This document shows, piece by piece, positions 34,476-46,056 of a stretch of 64,000 nt of DNA (the first letter of the stretch is position 1; each line of letters starts with the position of its first letter). The position numbers and the translations under genes are program-made. Below the pieces are notes generated by a model. That model ran no database searches, was not told the origin of the DNA, and saw nothing but the letters and a program-made list of their open reading frames with translations. The DNA is from Lonicera japonica. Its lineage: Eukaryota; Streptophyta; Magnoliopsida; Dipsacales; Caprifoliaceae. Where the stretch lies: contig CM038471.1 in the NCBI GenBank assembly GCA_021464415.1, forward strand, positions 78,102,414-78,166,413, given 5' to 3'.

Positions 34476-37400
34476 TGAATAAAAAATATAACACAACTTT
34501 AAGCTTGTCTTGGCTTTATAATATCTAAAATAAAATAACCACATAAGCCTGCTCTTATGTTTCTAGTAAAAACGTTGACTATAAAGATATCAAAACTCTA
34601 AAGTAATCTATAAGGCCGTCTCCGATGCATGAGCCAATAATGTAAGGTAAAGTGGATATTTAGCATATTTATTTTGAAAAAATTACACCGTGAAAATAAA
34701 AAGAATCACTTAAACCATACATGATGTGTTGCCCAAATTTTTTCCAAAATACCCGGGATTTGTCGCCAAATGCATATATGCCCTTAGGATGACACATCAT
34801 GTGTCACCTCAAGGCAAATTTTTCATTCAAGCAATGCATGATAAATCGCCTCATAACTTTTGCATTGTGTCAGCCTAAAAGTAGTACATGATGTATCGCC
34901 TTGGCTAAAATCTTGTCGGTCGGTAACATTGATTTTAGTTAATTAGGTTTTACCATACAGTTTAAATTTTTTTTAAATACGATGGGGGCAGTCCAAAAAT
35001 CATAATTACCCTGTTGTCCCTTGTATTAAAGATGGGCTAAGATTTAATTTATTGAACCAATTAAAATGTAAACACATTGTATCAAACTCACTAACTAATT
35101 TCAAAATTACTACAAAAAGAAAACAAAATTTTGTAACAGTTCTCTAAGTACACCATCTCACCCAAAATTTAATATATCTTTATGACATTACAGTGGACCC
35201 CTACAATTATTTTCCAAAGTTATCCCCCATAACATTTAAATCAAATTAATTGTATCTTTACCCTATACTAAACACGCTATGGTAATTTAGTATGCATACA
35301 AAATAATTAATTTATTTTTTTGAACTTAAAAATTATTATAAAATAATACACTCTTGCACTAAGAATTTACTATAAAATAATACTAAATAAAATATTTAAA
35401 TTCAATATGAATACATATTTTTATAAATAATTTATAAATATCTTATTACACACGTATAATATAGTGTGCGTCTAACCCAATATCAAAACACCAATTTGTG
35501 AGACAAGGTTGGCCGACCATTTAATACCCGATTGTGACCTTTCCTATTAACTAGTCTAAGCCAATATTTAATTAACGTGTGGGGTCTCAAAGGGCTTTTT
35601 TGTCTGCGAAAATATTCTCTCTGCTGACGCATAGGATGATGCAATAATTGTTGCCCATTACCACATTCTCGTTGAGTAAACCGTTTACCTAATTTAGAAC
35701 GGCAATTATTTAAAATAATTTTTTATTATTACTTTTTTAAAATACAAATAATGCTGTTAATCTAAGTATCTAACGACTTTTAAATAGTAAAGGAGAATTT
35801 GCCAATCCGCTGAGTAGGATTACAACATAAACTCGTTTTTAAATGTCACCACAATTTCATATTAAACTTGTTTTATTTATGGTGAAGATAGAATTTTTAA
35901 TCTCTATCTAGTTATGAGATATGTATTTTTCTTATTTTATTTTTTTCTAAGTAAATATAAATTGTAACAAACACAAATTAAAATTAAAGTAGGTTCGTTT
36001 CTCTAATGTAATAGATATAACACATGTATTAATCTGTAGACCAATTAATACACAATTGTTACATCATATAAACTACTTAACTAAATGTTCGTAATTTAAG
36101 TGATTCATGTATCTTTACCTGCATCTAATTGAATTGTAAGAGAGAGAAAAAAAACTTCAAATTTCACATGATAAAGAAATTATAATCACTAATGTTGAGG
36201 ATTATGATTTACAACACCAATTAATACTTAATTGTTACGTATTTTTTCATGTAATGATGACATATTTTATACCATTTGATATGTTATTGCTCATCAACTT
36301 TTTCGCCAAAAATAAACATTTGTATTCGAGAAAATTTTCTCTTTACCCAGTATTTTAAATATTTCAGGGTTGATAGGAAGTCAAACCAATTGCTTAAAGT
36401 TATGTATCAACTAACTTCCTAAACCCTTAAGTGGAATATTCCAACTGCAAAAACAATACACACAATCTAGAAATGGAGGCTTATCTAGAAAAACATAAAA
36501 ATGTTTTTCTTTATTCTATATTTAATGGACTCTATTATATCACTATATATCGATATAAACATTCAAAAGATTAAAAAATGGAATATTCTTCTTTCTGTGG
36601 GGATTGGTTGGGAGGTTCATCTTATTATGATAGAGTTATTAAAAGGTTGCTGATTTTTTTCTTCTGTGAGAGCTTTGAATACAATAATTCTTGTAATAGA
36701 TTTTGCAATCGTTTTCAAAGATTTAGTGAAATATTTGTTTGTCGAATATTGTGTGTTCCGTTATGTATCTTCTTCTTTTTTCTCATCTTATTATCTCTAA
36801 TTATTAATATACACTATTTGAATTAAGATCCGTCAAATATTCAAAGTGAGGAGCCAATGTGGCTTTAATTAAATAACTTATTAAACTTTGAAAATGACCC
36901 ATTCCATTCGTTCAAAACACAAATGCCGAAATCACCCCCCCCCCCATTTTATAAATATGTATTATTTTTCTAATTTATCTATCTTTTCTCTCTCTTCTTT
37001 TAATTTCTTTCTCAAAATACTTCTTCTCTCTTGCCATTTGTCACTTGTCTATTTCTTCATTTCATTAATTAACCTTTGCTTTAATTCTCAGTATTTAATG
37101 TTCGTTAGAAAATATTTCGTGTTCTAAATGGGTGAATAAATTGTTCATTAAAATAAGAATGATGTATTGTACATGATTTTTTTTTAACACTTGAAAGAGA
37201 TAAAGATAAAAAAACAAGAGAGAAATATAAAGAAAAATCAATGACATACTTAGAATCTTCAACGATCCATCCACGTAAATACTCGTGATTAACAAAATAA
37301 GTGATATTTGGTTTGGGACTATAAACATGAAGTTTCGACAAAGAGACATTCTTCCGGGGGTTGTTTTTGACAATTTATAATAATTTGACAATTTTAAATA

Positions 37401-37571
37401 AGATCGAGATAAAATGATCAAAAGACAATAATAATATGAAAAATAAAGAAAAAGAAATGTCTAATAAAATACTTTAAATAAATCACCCGTTAACCCAATA
37501 ATCCAAAGTAAGTTTAACGGACTTCCCCCGATTATTGACTAGGAAAAGGGAGAAGAAGATGAAGGTTTAGT
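34476..37571. other. Intergenic, no gene
   Basis: Long AT-rich stretch. 34612-34960 starts TAAGGCCGTCTCCGATGCATG, similar to the left end of the element at 43786, and repeats CATGATGTATCGCC-like words, so it is probably a decayed PIF/Harbinger fragment. There is a C13 run at about 36938-36950. ORFs at 36578-36826, 36888-37127 and 37095-37421 are low-complexity and unsupported. Confidence 0.55.
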
Positions 37572-38222
37572 TAGGGGTGTTCACAATCCAATCCAAACCG
37601 AGAAACCAATCCAATCCAATCCAATCCAATCCATTTTTCCTGGATTTTATGGATGATTGGATCGGATCGGATGCAAAATTTGAAAACCGAAAAAAATTGG
37701 ATCGGATCCGGTTTGATGTGTTTTAGGAACCGATCCAATCCAATCCAATCCATTATTATAATTTTCACATGTCTCTCCCTCATTGGTAGCATAATTTAAT
37801 ATATACAAGGGGTCACTTTGAAATCATTTAATCTTAGTTTGTTATTTAATATTTAGCTTAATCATGTATGGTTCGTCACTTGATTTAATTGTGTATTTTT
37901 GGTTAGACAATAGACATTTTAACTTGAAGCTATTTGGTTGAATACTTAAACTTTATTTGTAATGGATTTTATTTAATTTACAAGTAGTTTTCGTCTTATT
38001 TTACATTAAAATTGAACATTTCAAGAATCTAATACATCTTATTTTAAACTTCTAATCGGATCGGATCGAAACCGATCCAATCCAACATTTAATTGGATTG
38101 GATTGGATTGGATTTGTAAAGTGTATTGGATTGGATTGGATGCTAAAACTTAAAACCGACATCGGATCGGATCGGATGCGGATGGTTTAAAATGACCGGA
38201 TCGGATCGGATGGACACCCCTA
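37572..38222. mobile_element. hAT-type MITE with exact 8-bp TSD, 430 bp upstream of the COL gene
   Basis: The ends TAGGGGTGTTCACAATCC and GGATGGACACCCCTA are flanked by GGTTTAGT on both sides (37564-37571 and 38223-38230). Subterminal arrays of CCAATCC (left) and GGATCGGATC (right) give many possible hairpins. It is 651 bp. The minus ORF at 37571-37792 is made of these repeats. Confidence 0.88.
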
Positions 38223-38340
38223 GGTTTAGTACCCGTGATCTAACTTTAAATTTAGTAAAGAGAGTTACAACTTGAACATGTATGTGTCATCACATCACCA
38301 GTATTTCATAACCCAGCCTGTCAATTTCATCAAAACCCTT

Positions 38341-38445
38341 CACGTGGACCCTACGTCGGCACAGACCCATGACAACTACTTTACATATAGAAATATCCTA
38401 AAATGCCTCTTCAAATCTTTTTTATGGACACAATTCGTCCACGTG
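38341..38445. promoter_or_regulatory. Two G-boxes upstream of the COL gene
   Basis: CACGTG occurs at 38341-38346 and 38440-38445, both followed by G, about 315 and 215 bases before the ATG. G-boxes bind bZIP and bHLH factors (HY5 and PIF types) and are common upstream of light- and clock-regulated genes. The regulatory role is inferred. Confidence 0.45.
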
Positions 38446-38655
38446 GCACCCTAGTACTCGTCATCAACTAGATTTCCTCACCCAGTGGACATTCATTAGT
38501 ATCTACAAAACTGTTCCCATTTACAAACCCACACCACCACCAACACAATCAAATCACACAATCTTAGAGTAGGAAAAAGTCTTAGTTTTAGAGTGAGAAA
38601 AATTTGCAATTTTCGCTTTGGTCTTCTTATATCTCCTCTCTCGCTTTAAAAAGGA

Positions 38656-40649
38656 ATGGGAATTGATGAGGACAGACGCATTAGATGTTTTCCAGCGTGG
38701 GGAGCGGCGGCAAAGCAGTGCGATTACTGCAATACGGCAGCGGCACTGCTATTCTGCCGTATGGACAAGGCGTTCATGTGCATGGCGTGCGACGCCAGGG
38801 TCCATGGCAGCCCTGCGAGTGGGGTCCACTCGCGCCACGAGCGCTTGTGGTTGTGCGAGGTATGCGAGCATGCGCCCGCCAGCGTCACCTGCAAGGCCGA
38901 CGCGGCCGCGCTCTGTGTCACGTGCGACCGCGACATCCACGCTGCAAATCCCCTGGCGCGTCGCCATGAGCGCGTGCCGGTTGTCCCTTTTTACGAGACA
39001 GCCGAGTCCGTCGTGAAGTCCACAGCCGCAGCCTTCTTTGTCCCCGTAGTTGGCGATGACTCCTCCGCCACTGCTGGCGGCGGCGACGGCGGCTGTGCAC
39101 CGGAGATAAAATCGGTGGAAATGTTATTTTCTGATTCGGACCAGTTGCTGGATTTTGATTTTCCGGTACCCACCACCACGCGCCACCAATATCACCACCA
39201 CGATTCAGCTTCCACTGACAGCGTTGTTCCGGTGCAACCGGTGAAGCCAATTCTACAGGCGGAAACTGTAGCTCATGCTCCGGAGGTTCGTTTCGAGATT
39301 GATTTCACCAGATCCAATTTCAATTCGTACAACAACAATTATGCAGCTCAATCTCTCAGCCAAAGCGTAATTATCTAACACCCGGCCATATAATTAATTA
39401 TTCTGTAGTTTAAGTGTATTAACAATAATTTAATTTGTCAAAAAGTTGAAATTTAATTTATTTTTTTCTCAAACTGGCAAGTCCAATGACTTCTAGGGGC
39501 AATATTGACCATTCAAATCATTTACAGTTTATATTTCTACATTTACGCGGAATTACGTTTAAGTGGGAAATTTACTCAAGGAAGGTCAATTACCCGCATA
39601 AAAGTGTGACTAAATGAAAATCACAATGGAAAAGATAATTTTTAGGTGGAGATATCTTTTTAAATGAAATTATGTATAAATCATTTTACGGAATATATTT
39701 AATCATCTGCAAGATGCATCCTAAAACTACAAGAAGTTGAATTTTAATTAATATTTTGATCAATCTAATCTAGCAGGATTTCCCATAATTTTGTGACGTA
39801 TGCTGTGTTTAATATTGCTAATTTAATTAATTGTATGAAAAAAAAAAATAGACATTACTCATTTTAAATTTGCGTAAGTTTTAGGACCGGTCTTTTATAT
39901 TAACATTGAGGAGGGGTCTCCTTCTTTCAGAGTGTTTCGTGGTTTGAATACCTTTACTCTTTAATAAAAAATAAGGTTTATTTGATTGCTTATGTAAAAA
40001 AATAATAATAACGAGGTGATTTTGAAACAAATAGCGTAATGGGGTCCTTGAGTTACAATACTCGGATTCATATTCATATTACGAGACTAAGTAATTATGA
40101 GTCTTTGTTTGAAAATTATTTATTTTTATAAAGATTAAAACTGATCTAAAATGTTTATCGAACTTTTAGAATTTTGTGTATTTCCCCAACTAGACGAATT
40201 AAATGTGTGTGTATATATAGATATATATATCAAGTATTACATCTTAATTTTGTCTATTTAACTTGTAATTATAGGTTTCTTCATCGTCGATGGACGTCGG
40301 AGTAGTTCCAGACGGGAACTCCACGTCGGATATATCCTACCCATTTGCACTACAACTCAACAGCACATTAATGGATCCGAATAATTCTACAACCCAAAGT
40401 CAACCTACCCAATTATCTGGACTAGATCGAGAAGCTAGGGTTATGAGGTACAGAGAAAAGCGAAAGAATAGAAAATTTGAAAAAACCATACGGTATGCTT
40501 CAAGAAAGGCCTACGCTGAGACAAGACCAAGGGTCAAGGGTCGATTTGCCAAGAGGACCGACACAGACAACGAGGCGGACCGATGGTTCATCCCTAATTC
40601 GACCGGTTATATTGGTGATTCTAAATATGGAGTCGTTCCATCATTTTAA
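38656..40649 (+). CDS. CONSTANS-LIKE zinc-finger transcription factor (group I, COL3/4/5-like)
   Basis: Exon 1 is 38656-39366 (237 codons); a GT-AG intron follows (39367-40274); exon 2 is 40275-40649 (124 codons plus TAA). Total 361 aa. The phase-0 junction AGC|GTTTCTTCATCG yields SQSVSSSS...VGVVPDG, the conserved pre-CCT motif. B-box 1 spans about 22-63 (C22, C25, C34, D37, C42, C45, H50, H61). B-box 2 spans about 67-106 and is strongly conserved ([26 protein letters not shown]). The CCT domain spans about 289-331 ([20 protein letters not shown]...). The C-terminus YGVVPSF is typical of COL3/4/5. In this family B-boxes mediate protein contacts and CCT mediates NF-Y/COP1 and DNA contacts in nuclear light or flowering control. 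B-box 1 has two extra residues before its last His. Exon 1 is GC-rich against AT-rich flanks. No breaks are seen. Confidence 0.96.
39367..40274 (+). other. Single intron of the COL gene
   Basis: 908 nt, GTAATT donor and TTATAG acceptor, at the position and phase usual for group I COL genes. The interior is AT-rich. About 39890-39985 has a weak SINE-like B-box (GTGGTTTGAATACC). No coding content. Confidence 0.85.
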
Positions 40650-42840
40650 AGGGGGAGAGAAAGAGATTGAATATTGTACGTATTTGTTATATTTAGCATA
40701 ATTGAAGGGGTAGTAGTTGTAAAGACGGCAAAATGGCCTGACACGTGATGGGGTGGATCTTTATTAAGTTGGATTGGATTTGGGTTTGTGTAAAATGAAA
40801 TTTTTTTGGCTCGACATGCTTAGAAAGCAATATATTTCCCCTTCAAATACCATTATAATACCATACAATTATATCACGTCAACATGAGTCAATGGAGGAT
40901 AGAATGAATTCGGGTCTAAGTATCTAAACAAGTGACACGTTTAGTTTATTTAATAAAACCTGCCTCAAATCGAATTCGGGTCAAATATATTTTTAGGCTG
41001 GCTGGAGTGATTTTGCCAAATCGGCCCTAAAACTAATAGTTGGCGTCCTCTGGTAGTTGTTATCTTGGAGAGGTTTTTGTATACTAGTAGCACACGGTAA
41101 TGGTTTTTGTGTTTCCGTAGCTAAATATTTTCCTCCTCAAAAGCCAACTACTTTCGGCATGAAAGGGTTTGTTGTAACCTGCAAATTGTGTGAAGTCAAC
41201 TATATCACTTTCTCCTTTTTCCAATTTTCTTTTACTTTATATGAACTTGTGTCAGAAAAATGATTGCCCCCCTTTACCCTTTTATTTCTAAAGAGGAAAA
41301 AGAAAAAGGAAGTTAGAAAATAATGAAAAAACATAAAGTATAGTTTGGGAGTACATATCAGTTAGCAAAAGATTGAACTGTGTATGTTATTTGGATGCAA
41401 ATGTATTAAATTAAAATAATTAAATCATTATGGATTCCAAATTAGGGCAATGATTGAATAGAAATGCAACTTGTTCTTTTCTTATTTTTTTGTCTTATAT
41501 TAATAAAGTGTTCAGATCAGCTTTCACGCATCTAGACTAAGCCCCCGCTCGTAATTCGTGGTTGCCGCAAGTCAAGCATTATTTTAACAATTTTAGAAAT
41601 ACCCGCCCACGGTTCGTGACTGCCACTATTCAAGTATTATTTTAACAATCCCAAGAATCAACCTGAGGAGCAAATCCAGTCAACCCCAAGACTGTTCTAG
41701 TGGTAATTAACCTTATATTACTGGATCAAGAGTTTTGATTGAAATGTAATTTAATGGCAAAAATAAAAAATAAAAAATGAATAGAGATATAGCATAGTTA
41801 ATGTACTTGCCAACCTTGATCCAACGAAGCCCTCGCAACACTATTTAAGTCTCCTTTTGATAACCATATAAAAAAAATTTATTTTTGTAAAAAGTTAAAA
41901 AAAAATATGTTGGTGATATGGCGAGATGATTTCTTACTTTCTAAATTTTTACACATAAAACAATTCTTTAGATGGCGAGTAAGAAAAACTTTACCAAAAA
42001 AATAAAAAAATGATGAAAATATCTACTAGTAAAAATAACAATAGAATATAGATTATCTCAACACATTACTCAACAAACTTATAACAATTTTATTTTTAAA
42101 TTTTTGCTATATTTTATATTTTATTATTAAAGAGATCCTAAAAATAATAATGTTTAGTTTAGGAATTTACAATGTTAAATAACATTTTAAATAAAAGCGC
42201 TGTCCTAATTAATACTTTAAAAACTAGCTAGTTTACAACTCATGCGATGTGTGGGTGTGTTATAATAATATGTCTATGACTTACCACTATAAATATATAT
42301 AATAAATAAAAATTTCTATTGATAACCGCTAAGAGTAGATCAGTAAATTAAAAATAGCAAAAAAATCAGAAATAAAATATTGGATGATTACAAATAAACT
42401 AAAACTAAAAAAAATCAAAAAATTATTAAATAAAATAGGAGCTTGTGGCAGAAATTGGACATTTTTAGCCAGAGACAAAAATACAAACTTATAATTAGCA
42501 ATAGTAAGGCAAGTGAAATTAATATTATGATAGATTATCATTGAGAAAGAAAATGCAAAAATAAATATTGATTTAGTTCAAGCTAGCATACCCAATAACA
42601 TATTGAAACATGAATATTAAACATGCTCAACAAATGAATAAAACATTATAGAATTTCCACTCTCAATGTATCCTAGCATACCCAATAACACATTGAAACA
42701 TGAGAATGGAAAATATACTTACTAAAATAACTAAGAAATAGAACACCCATTAATCTCCTTAGCATACCAAAATAGTAAAAATATACATGAAAAAAATTAG
42801 CATATGTGAAAAGAAGAATAGGAGCATGCAAAATATATAT
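40650..42840. other. Intergenic downstream of COL, no gene
   Basis: The first few hundred bases are presumably 3' UTR and terminator. Later there is a ~60-bp imperfect tandem (41545-41660, sharing CAAG.ATTATTTTAACAAT). AGCATACCCAATAACA recurs about 85 bases apart at 42587 and 42672. No credible ORF. Confidence 0.6.
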
Positions 42841-43317
42841 TGTTGGAAAATAATGGTTTTTGAGCCGTTTCGAGGGTAATTTTAAACGAGGATTTCACAC
42901 TCGGTTATGAAAGAAGATTATAGATTTGTGTTCTCCTTTGTGAGTACATCAAGATCATATATTTGTTTGCTCAAAACGGATATGAGGTGAATGAGAATTT
43001 GTCACCTAAAGTGAGTTACTTGAGATAAAAAAATAAAGTGAAAAGTGTTAGTCCCACATTGGAATTTTGTGGGAAAATATATGAGTTTATAAATGATCAC
43101 CTTTCATTAGCTCGTAAGCTTCTAAGAAAAACAAGACTCTCTCTCACGCACCCAGGCGTAGGGGGGTGCAAATCACAGGCAGTTCCTTGTGAGTATTCCG
43201 TCTCCTTGTTGATATTGTTCTTTGTTTTAAGACTCGGGTCGATTTTCTTCTTGAAATTATATATTTAATATTTGTCAATTGTGTTTATACACCGCCTTTC
43301 TCTAACAATTAATGCTT
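42841..43317. mobile_element. Probable solo LTR (copia-like)
   Basis: It begins TGTTGGAAAATAATGG and ends CTCTAACA, so it has TG...CA with short inverted ends. It includes the frequent LTR phrase TAGTCCCACATTGG and a TATAAATG box at about 43092. No primer-binding site or internal domain follows. Target duplication is not clear in the AT-rich flanks. Confidence 0.5.
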
Positions 43318-44204
43318 ATTTTGTTTTGCAAAGTTTTTGCCGAGTAGGAATTTTTTTTTTCCTGCTGAGTAAAATAATAAAAAAAAATGATATGTATAAA
43401 AAGAAATTTGAATTAGTACAAAATAACTAATATACCTAATTGAGAGAAACTGATAAAATTATAAATAGCGAGAAGTTAAATATATGTATTTTTTCATAAC
43501 TAACGGAAGACAAAAGAATTATAAAAGTAATTAAAGATTGCATTAATTGCTATATTTATTATATTGTATTATATAGCGTAATAGATAATATAGATAAAAA
43601 TTGTAAGAAATAATATAGATTATTAATGTAATTATTATAATAATTAATAAGAATGAAGATATTACTTGTTCTGTATATTATATAACAATTATTTTAATAA
43701 TTAATAAGAGAGAGTGTATTAATTTTTCTGTAATACTATTATAATATATGATGGGTAGCTAAACACCTAAATCTAACTTAGATAAGACCCTCTCCAATGC
43801 ATGTTGTAAAATGGTCAAGTTACCTTTTTTGAGCGCTTAGGGCAGATGGTAAAAGCCAAAATGTTTAGCTAAAATGATAGTGAAATGGTAAAAAGGCTAG
43901 CTGACAAACAATTCTGTCCCACAATGCACAGAACATCGTGAGATCTAACATGATGCCCCGCGGTGTACAGAACATCGCGTGATGCGCAGTCATCACTCTC
44001 GCGATGGATTGTACATCGTGTGAGGGGGGCCAAAATGCATTTTTTAAAATCCAACCGTTAAACCCTAACGGCTCTTTTTCAACTTTTCAAAACTATAAAT
44101 ACCTCCCAAAAATTTCCAAATTTTCACAGGTTGATATCTTTCATAAATAAAAAAAAATTATTTGCTTTTCTCTCAATAAACTCAGTTTGTAATTTTTTTT
44201 CATT

Positions 44205-45078
44205 ATGTATAAGAATCGAGGAGCAAATATTCAAGCTTTTGAAGATGAAGCTTTATGTCGGGCTTATCTTACTGTAAGTGTTGATCCAATTCAAGGTACT
44301 AATCAATCTTTGAATAACTTGTGGCAAGTTATTACTGTCAAATATCACGAGCAACCCGAAGTTTTACATCGAATGTCACAATCCTCTCTTCAATCGCGAT
44401 TTTTCGTTATTACTAAAGCTGTTGGAATTTATATTTTAAAATTATCGCACGCAATGAGTAATGCTGGCGGCGGAACCAACGAAATGGATTGGGTAATTTT
44501 CTATTTTATGTTTTATATATTAATTGATATTTATAATTTAAAATATATATATCATTGTATTTATTTATTTATTTTGAATTTATGTAATACAGATCAGGGA
44601 AGCTCAAAGAGCATACCATTTAAAAAACAATAAAGCTTTTAGTTTTGATCATTGTTATCAAATTTTGAAAGACCACCAGCGTTTTAGTTTGAAAACAACA
44701 TCTTCAAACAGTCAACACTCCCACTATGGTCCATCTGAAGATAGCATTGGTTCTTCGATTAACATAGGGGACGATTTTTTTCCGATTACCATTGAAGGCC
44801 CTGATGCAAACTGACCAATTGGAAGAAATACAGCAAAGTTGGACAAAAAAAGAAAGGAAAAAGCTAAATTATTAGCTTTTGAAATGGCAGAATTAGAGAT
44901 ATCAGAAACATTTAATAAAATGTTCGAAGAAAATGTTGCATTGAATGCAAAAGCTAATGAAGAAATGCGTCTTCACATGTCTCGTTTAGAAAATTTTCGA
45001 GAAGAAGAAAGACAAAGAAATATCCGTGAGAAGGCAAGACGAAACAGAGAAATAGATCTTGCTGAAAAAATGCATTAA
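44205..45078 (+). pseudogene. SANT/Myb-like accessory protein of a PIF/Harbinger element, broken
   Basis: Exon 1 is 44205-44492 (GTAATT donor) and exon 2 starts at 44593 (ATACAG acceptor), phase 0. The join gives EMDW-IREAQRAY. The N-terminal part (W-rich, SQSSLQSRF) followed by the NKAFSFDHCYQIL block is the protein often labelled glutathione S-transferase T3-like or NAM-associated, which is really a Harbinger accessory factor. A single in-frame TGA at 44812-44814 (expected CGA/Arg before PIGRNTAKLDKKRKEK) interrupts it. The same frame then runs on through a charged coiled-coil-like tail to TAA at 45076-45078. Remnants of the usual C-terminus continue in another frame to about 45215 with a further TAA. 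Confidence 0.75.
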
Positions 45079-45474
45079 TGTCAATGGATTTAACGCATAT
45101 AAGTGACCAATAACGGGAGTTATACAATTACCGTCTTCAAGAATTTATAAACCGAGGAAGCCACAATCAGAGCAGAACTATCCGAGTAACCAGTACTTTT
45201 GAGTTGTGTTTTTAATTATTTTATTTTATGGTTTTATGGATGTTATCTTAATATTTTTAAATTCTGCAATGTTAAATTCATTTTATGCCTGTAATGCACT
45301 TTTATTTTAAGGTAATTTGCTTGTTATATGCAATGTTATTTAATTTATTTTTGTATTGCACTGTTATTTTAAAAGATAACGAGTTTTATTTCATACAGAA
45401 CAAAACAAAATACATAATACATTATTCTTAAAAGATAATTAAAACCTCCCAATATTACATAAATTTATAAATAA

Positions 45475-46056
45475 TTAAAAATCATCTTCGTTGGATGAAG
45501 AAACATCATCTGGATATGTTTTAGATTCTTCAATTTCATATTCTTCAAACGCGAGGTCTTCACAATCTTGAGGGAAAATATCCTTATTAAATACTAAACA
45601 TGAATTTATCGTATCCCACCAACGTCGACAACACGCTTCAACTACAGTACGATCGGAATTTGGCATTTGTCGTTTAAATAAAGAACACAATCCAGAATTA
45701 TCAAGCAACATTTCTACATCTGGATCTTGTGATAGCCTTTTATATATTCCACTTGCCTGGTGCCAGGTTAACCTTATGTAGAATAAACTACCTTCAGTTG
45801 TTCTCTTCATTCTCGAAATATGTTTTCCATCATCAACAACCTTTCTATAATTAGCAAAGGGGGAAGATGAACTTGATGGCTGGGTAGTAGGAGTTTCGTA
45901 ATTTTCAGGCTGACTACAACGTTTAGTTGATCTCTGTCGTGCAGAACTAGGCCTAGCAGCAGATGTAGTAGGCGTTGCAGCAGATGTACCAGACCCACCT
46001 TCATATAAAGGACTCGAAATACTAACTCTTCCGAAAAATCTTTGAATTATTTTCAT
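45475..46056 (-). CDS. Intact 193-codon ORF, possible partial plant mobile domain
   Basis: An uninterrupted frame from ATG at 46056 to a stop at 45475. Residues 1-75 are low-complexity Ser/Thr/Pro/Ala-rich. About residues 85-160 are folded-looking and Trp-containing: TWHQASGIYKRLSQDPDVEM, then LLDNSGL, then VVEACCRRWWDTINSCLVF. These are reminiscent of the start of the plant mobile domain (PMD, aminotransferase-like) found in MAIL-type proteins and many transposons. The tail is acidic (EEYEIEES...SSNEDDF). The domain call is tentative. It lies inside the Harbinger-like element, convergent with the SANT-like pseudogene and about 400 bp from it. It could be an element-encoded protein or a captured host exon. 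Confidence 0.45.
   Translation of the reverse strand: MKIIQRFFGRVSISSPLYEGGSGTSAATPTTSAARPSSARQRSTKRCSQPENYETPTTQPSSSSSPFANYRKVVDDGKHISRMKRTTEGSLFYIRLTWHQASGIYKRLSQDPDVEMLLDNSGLCSLFKRQMPNSDRTVVEACCRRWWDTINSCLVFNKDIFPQDCEDLAFEEYEIEESKTYPDDVSSSNEDDF

Noticed and set aside
36578..37421. Three ORFs of 79-108 codons
   Set aside because: Rich in Phe, Leu, Ile and Ser from T-rich DNA; overlapping on both strands; no motif.
38685..39250. Additional long ORFs overlapping COL exon 1 on both strands
   Set aside because: Shadow frames of the GC-rich B-box exon.
42220..42270. Possible Helitron 3' end on the minus strand (CTAG with a CATGCGATG word)
   Set aside because: No convincing hairpin and no matching 5' end found.
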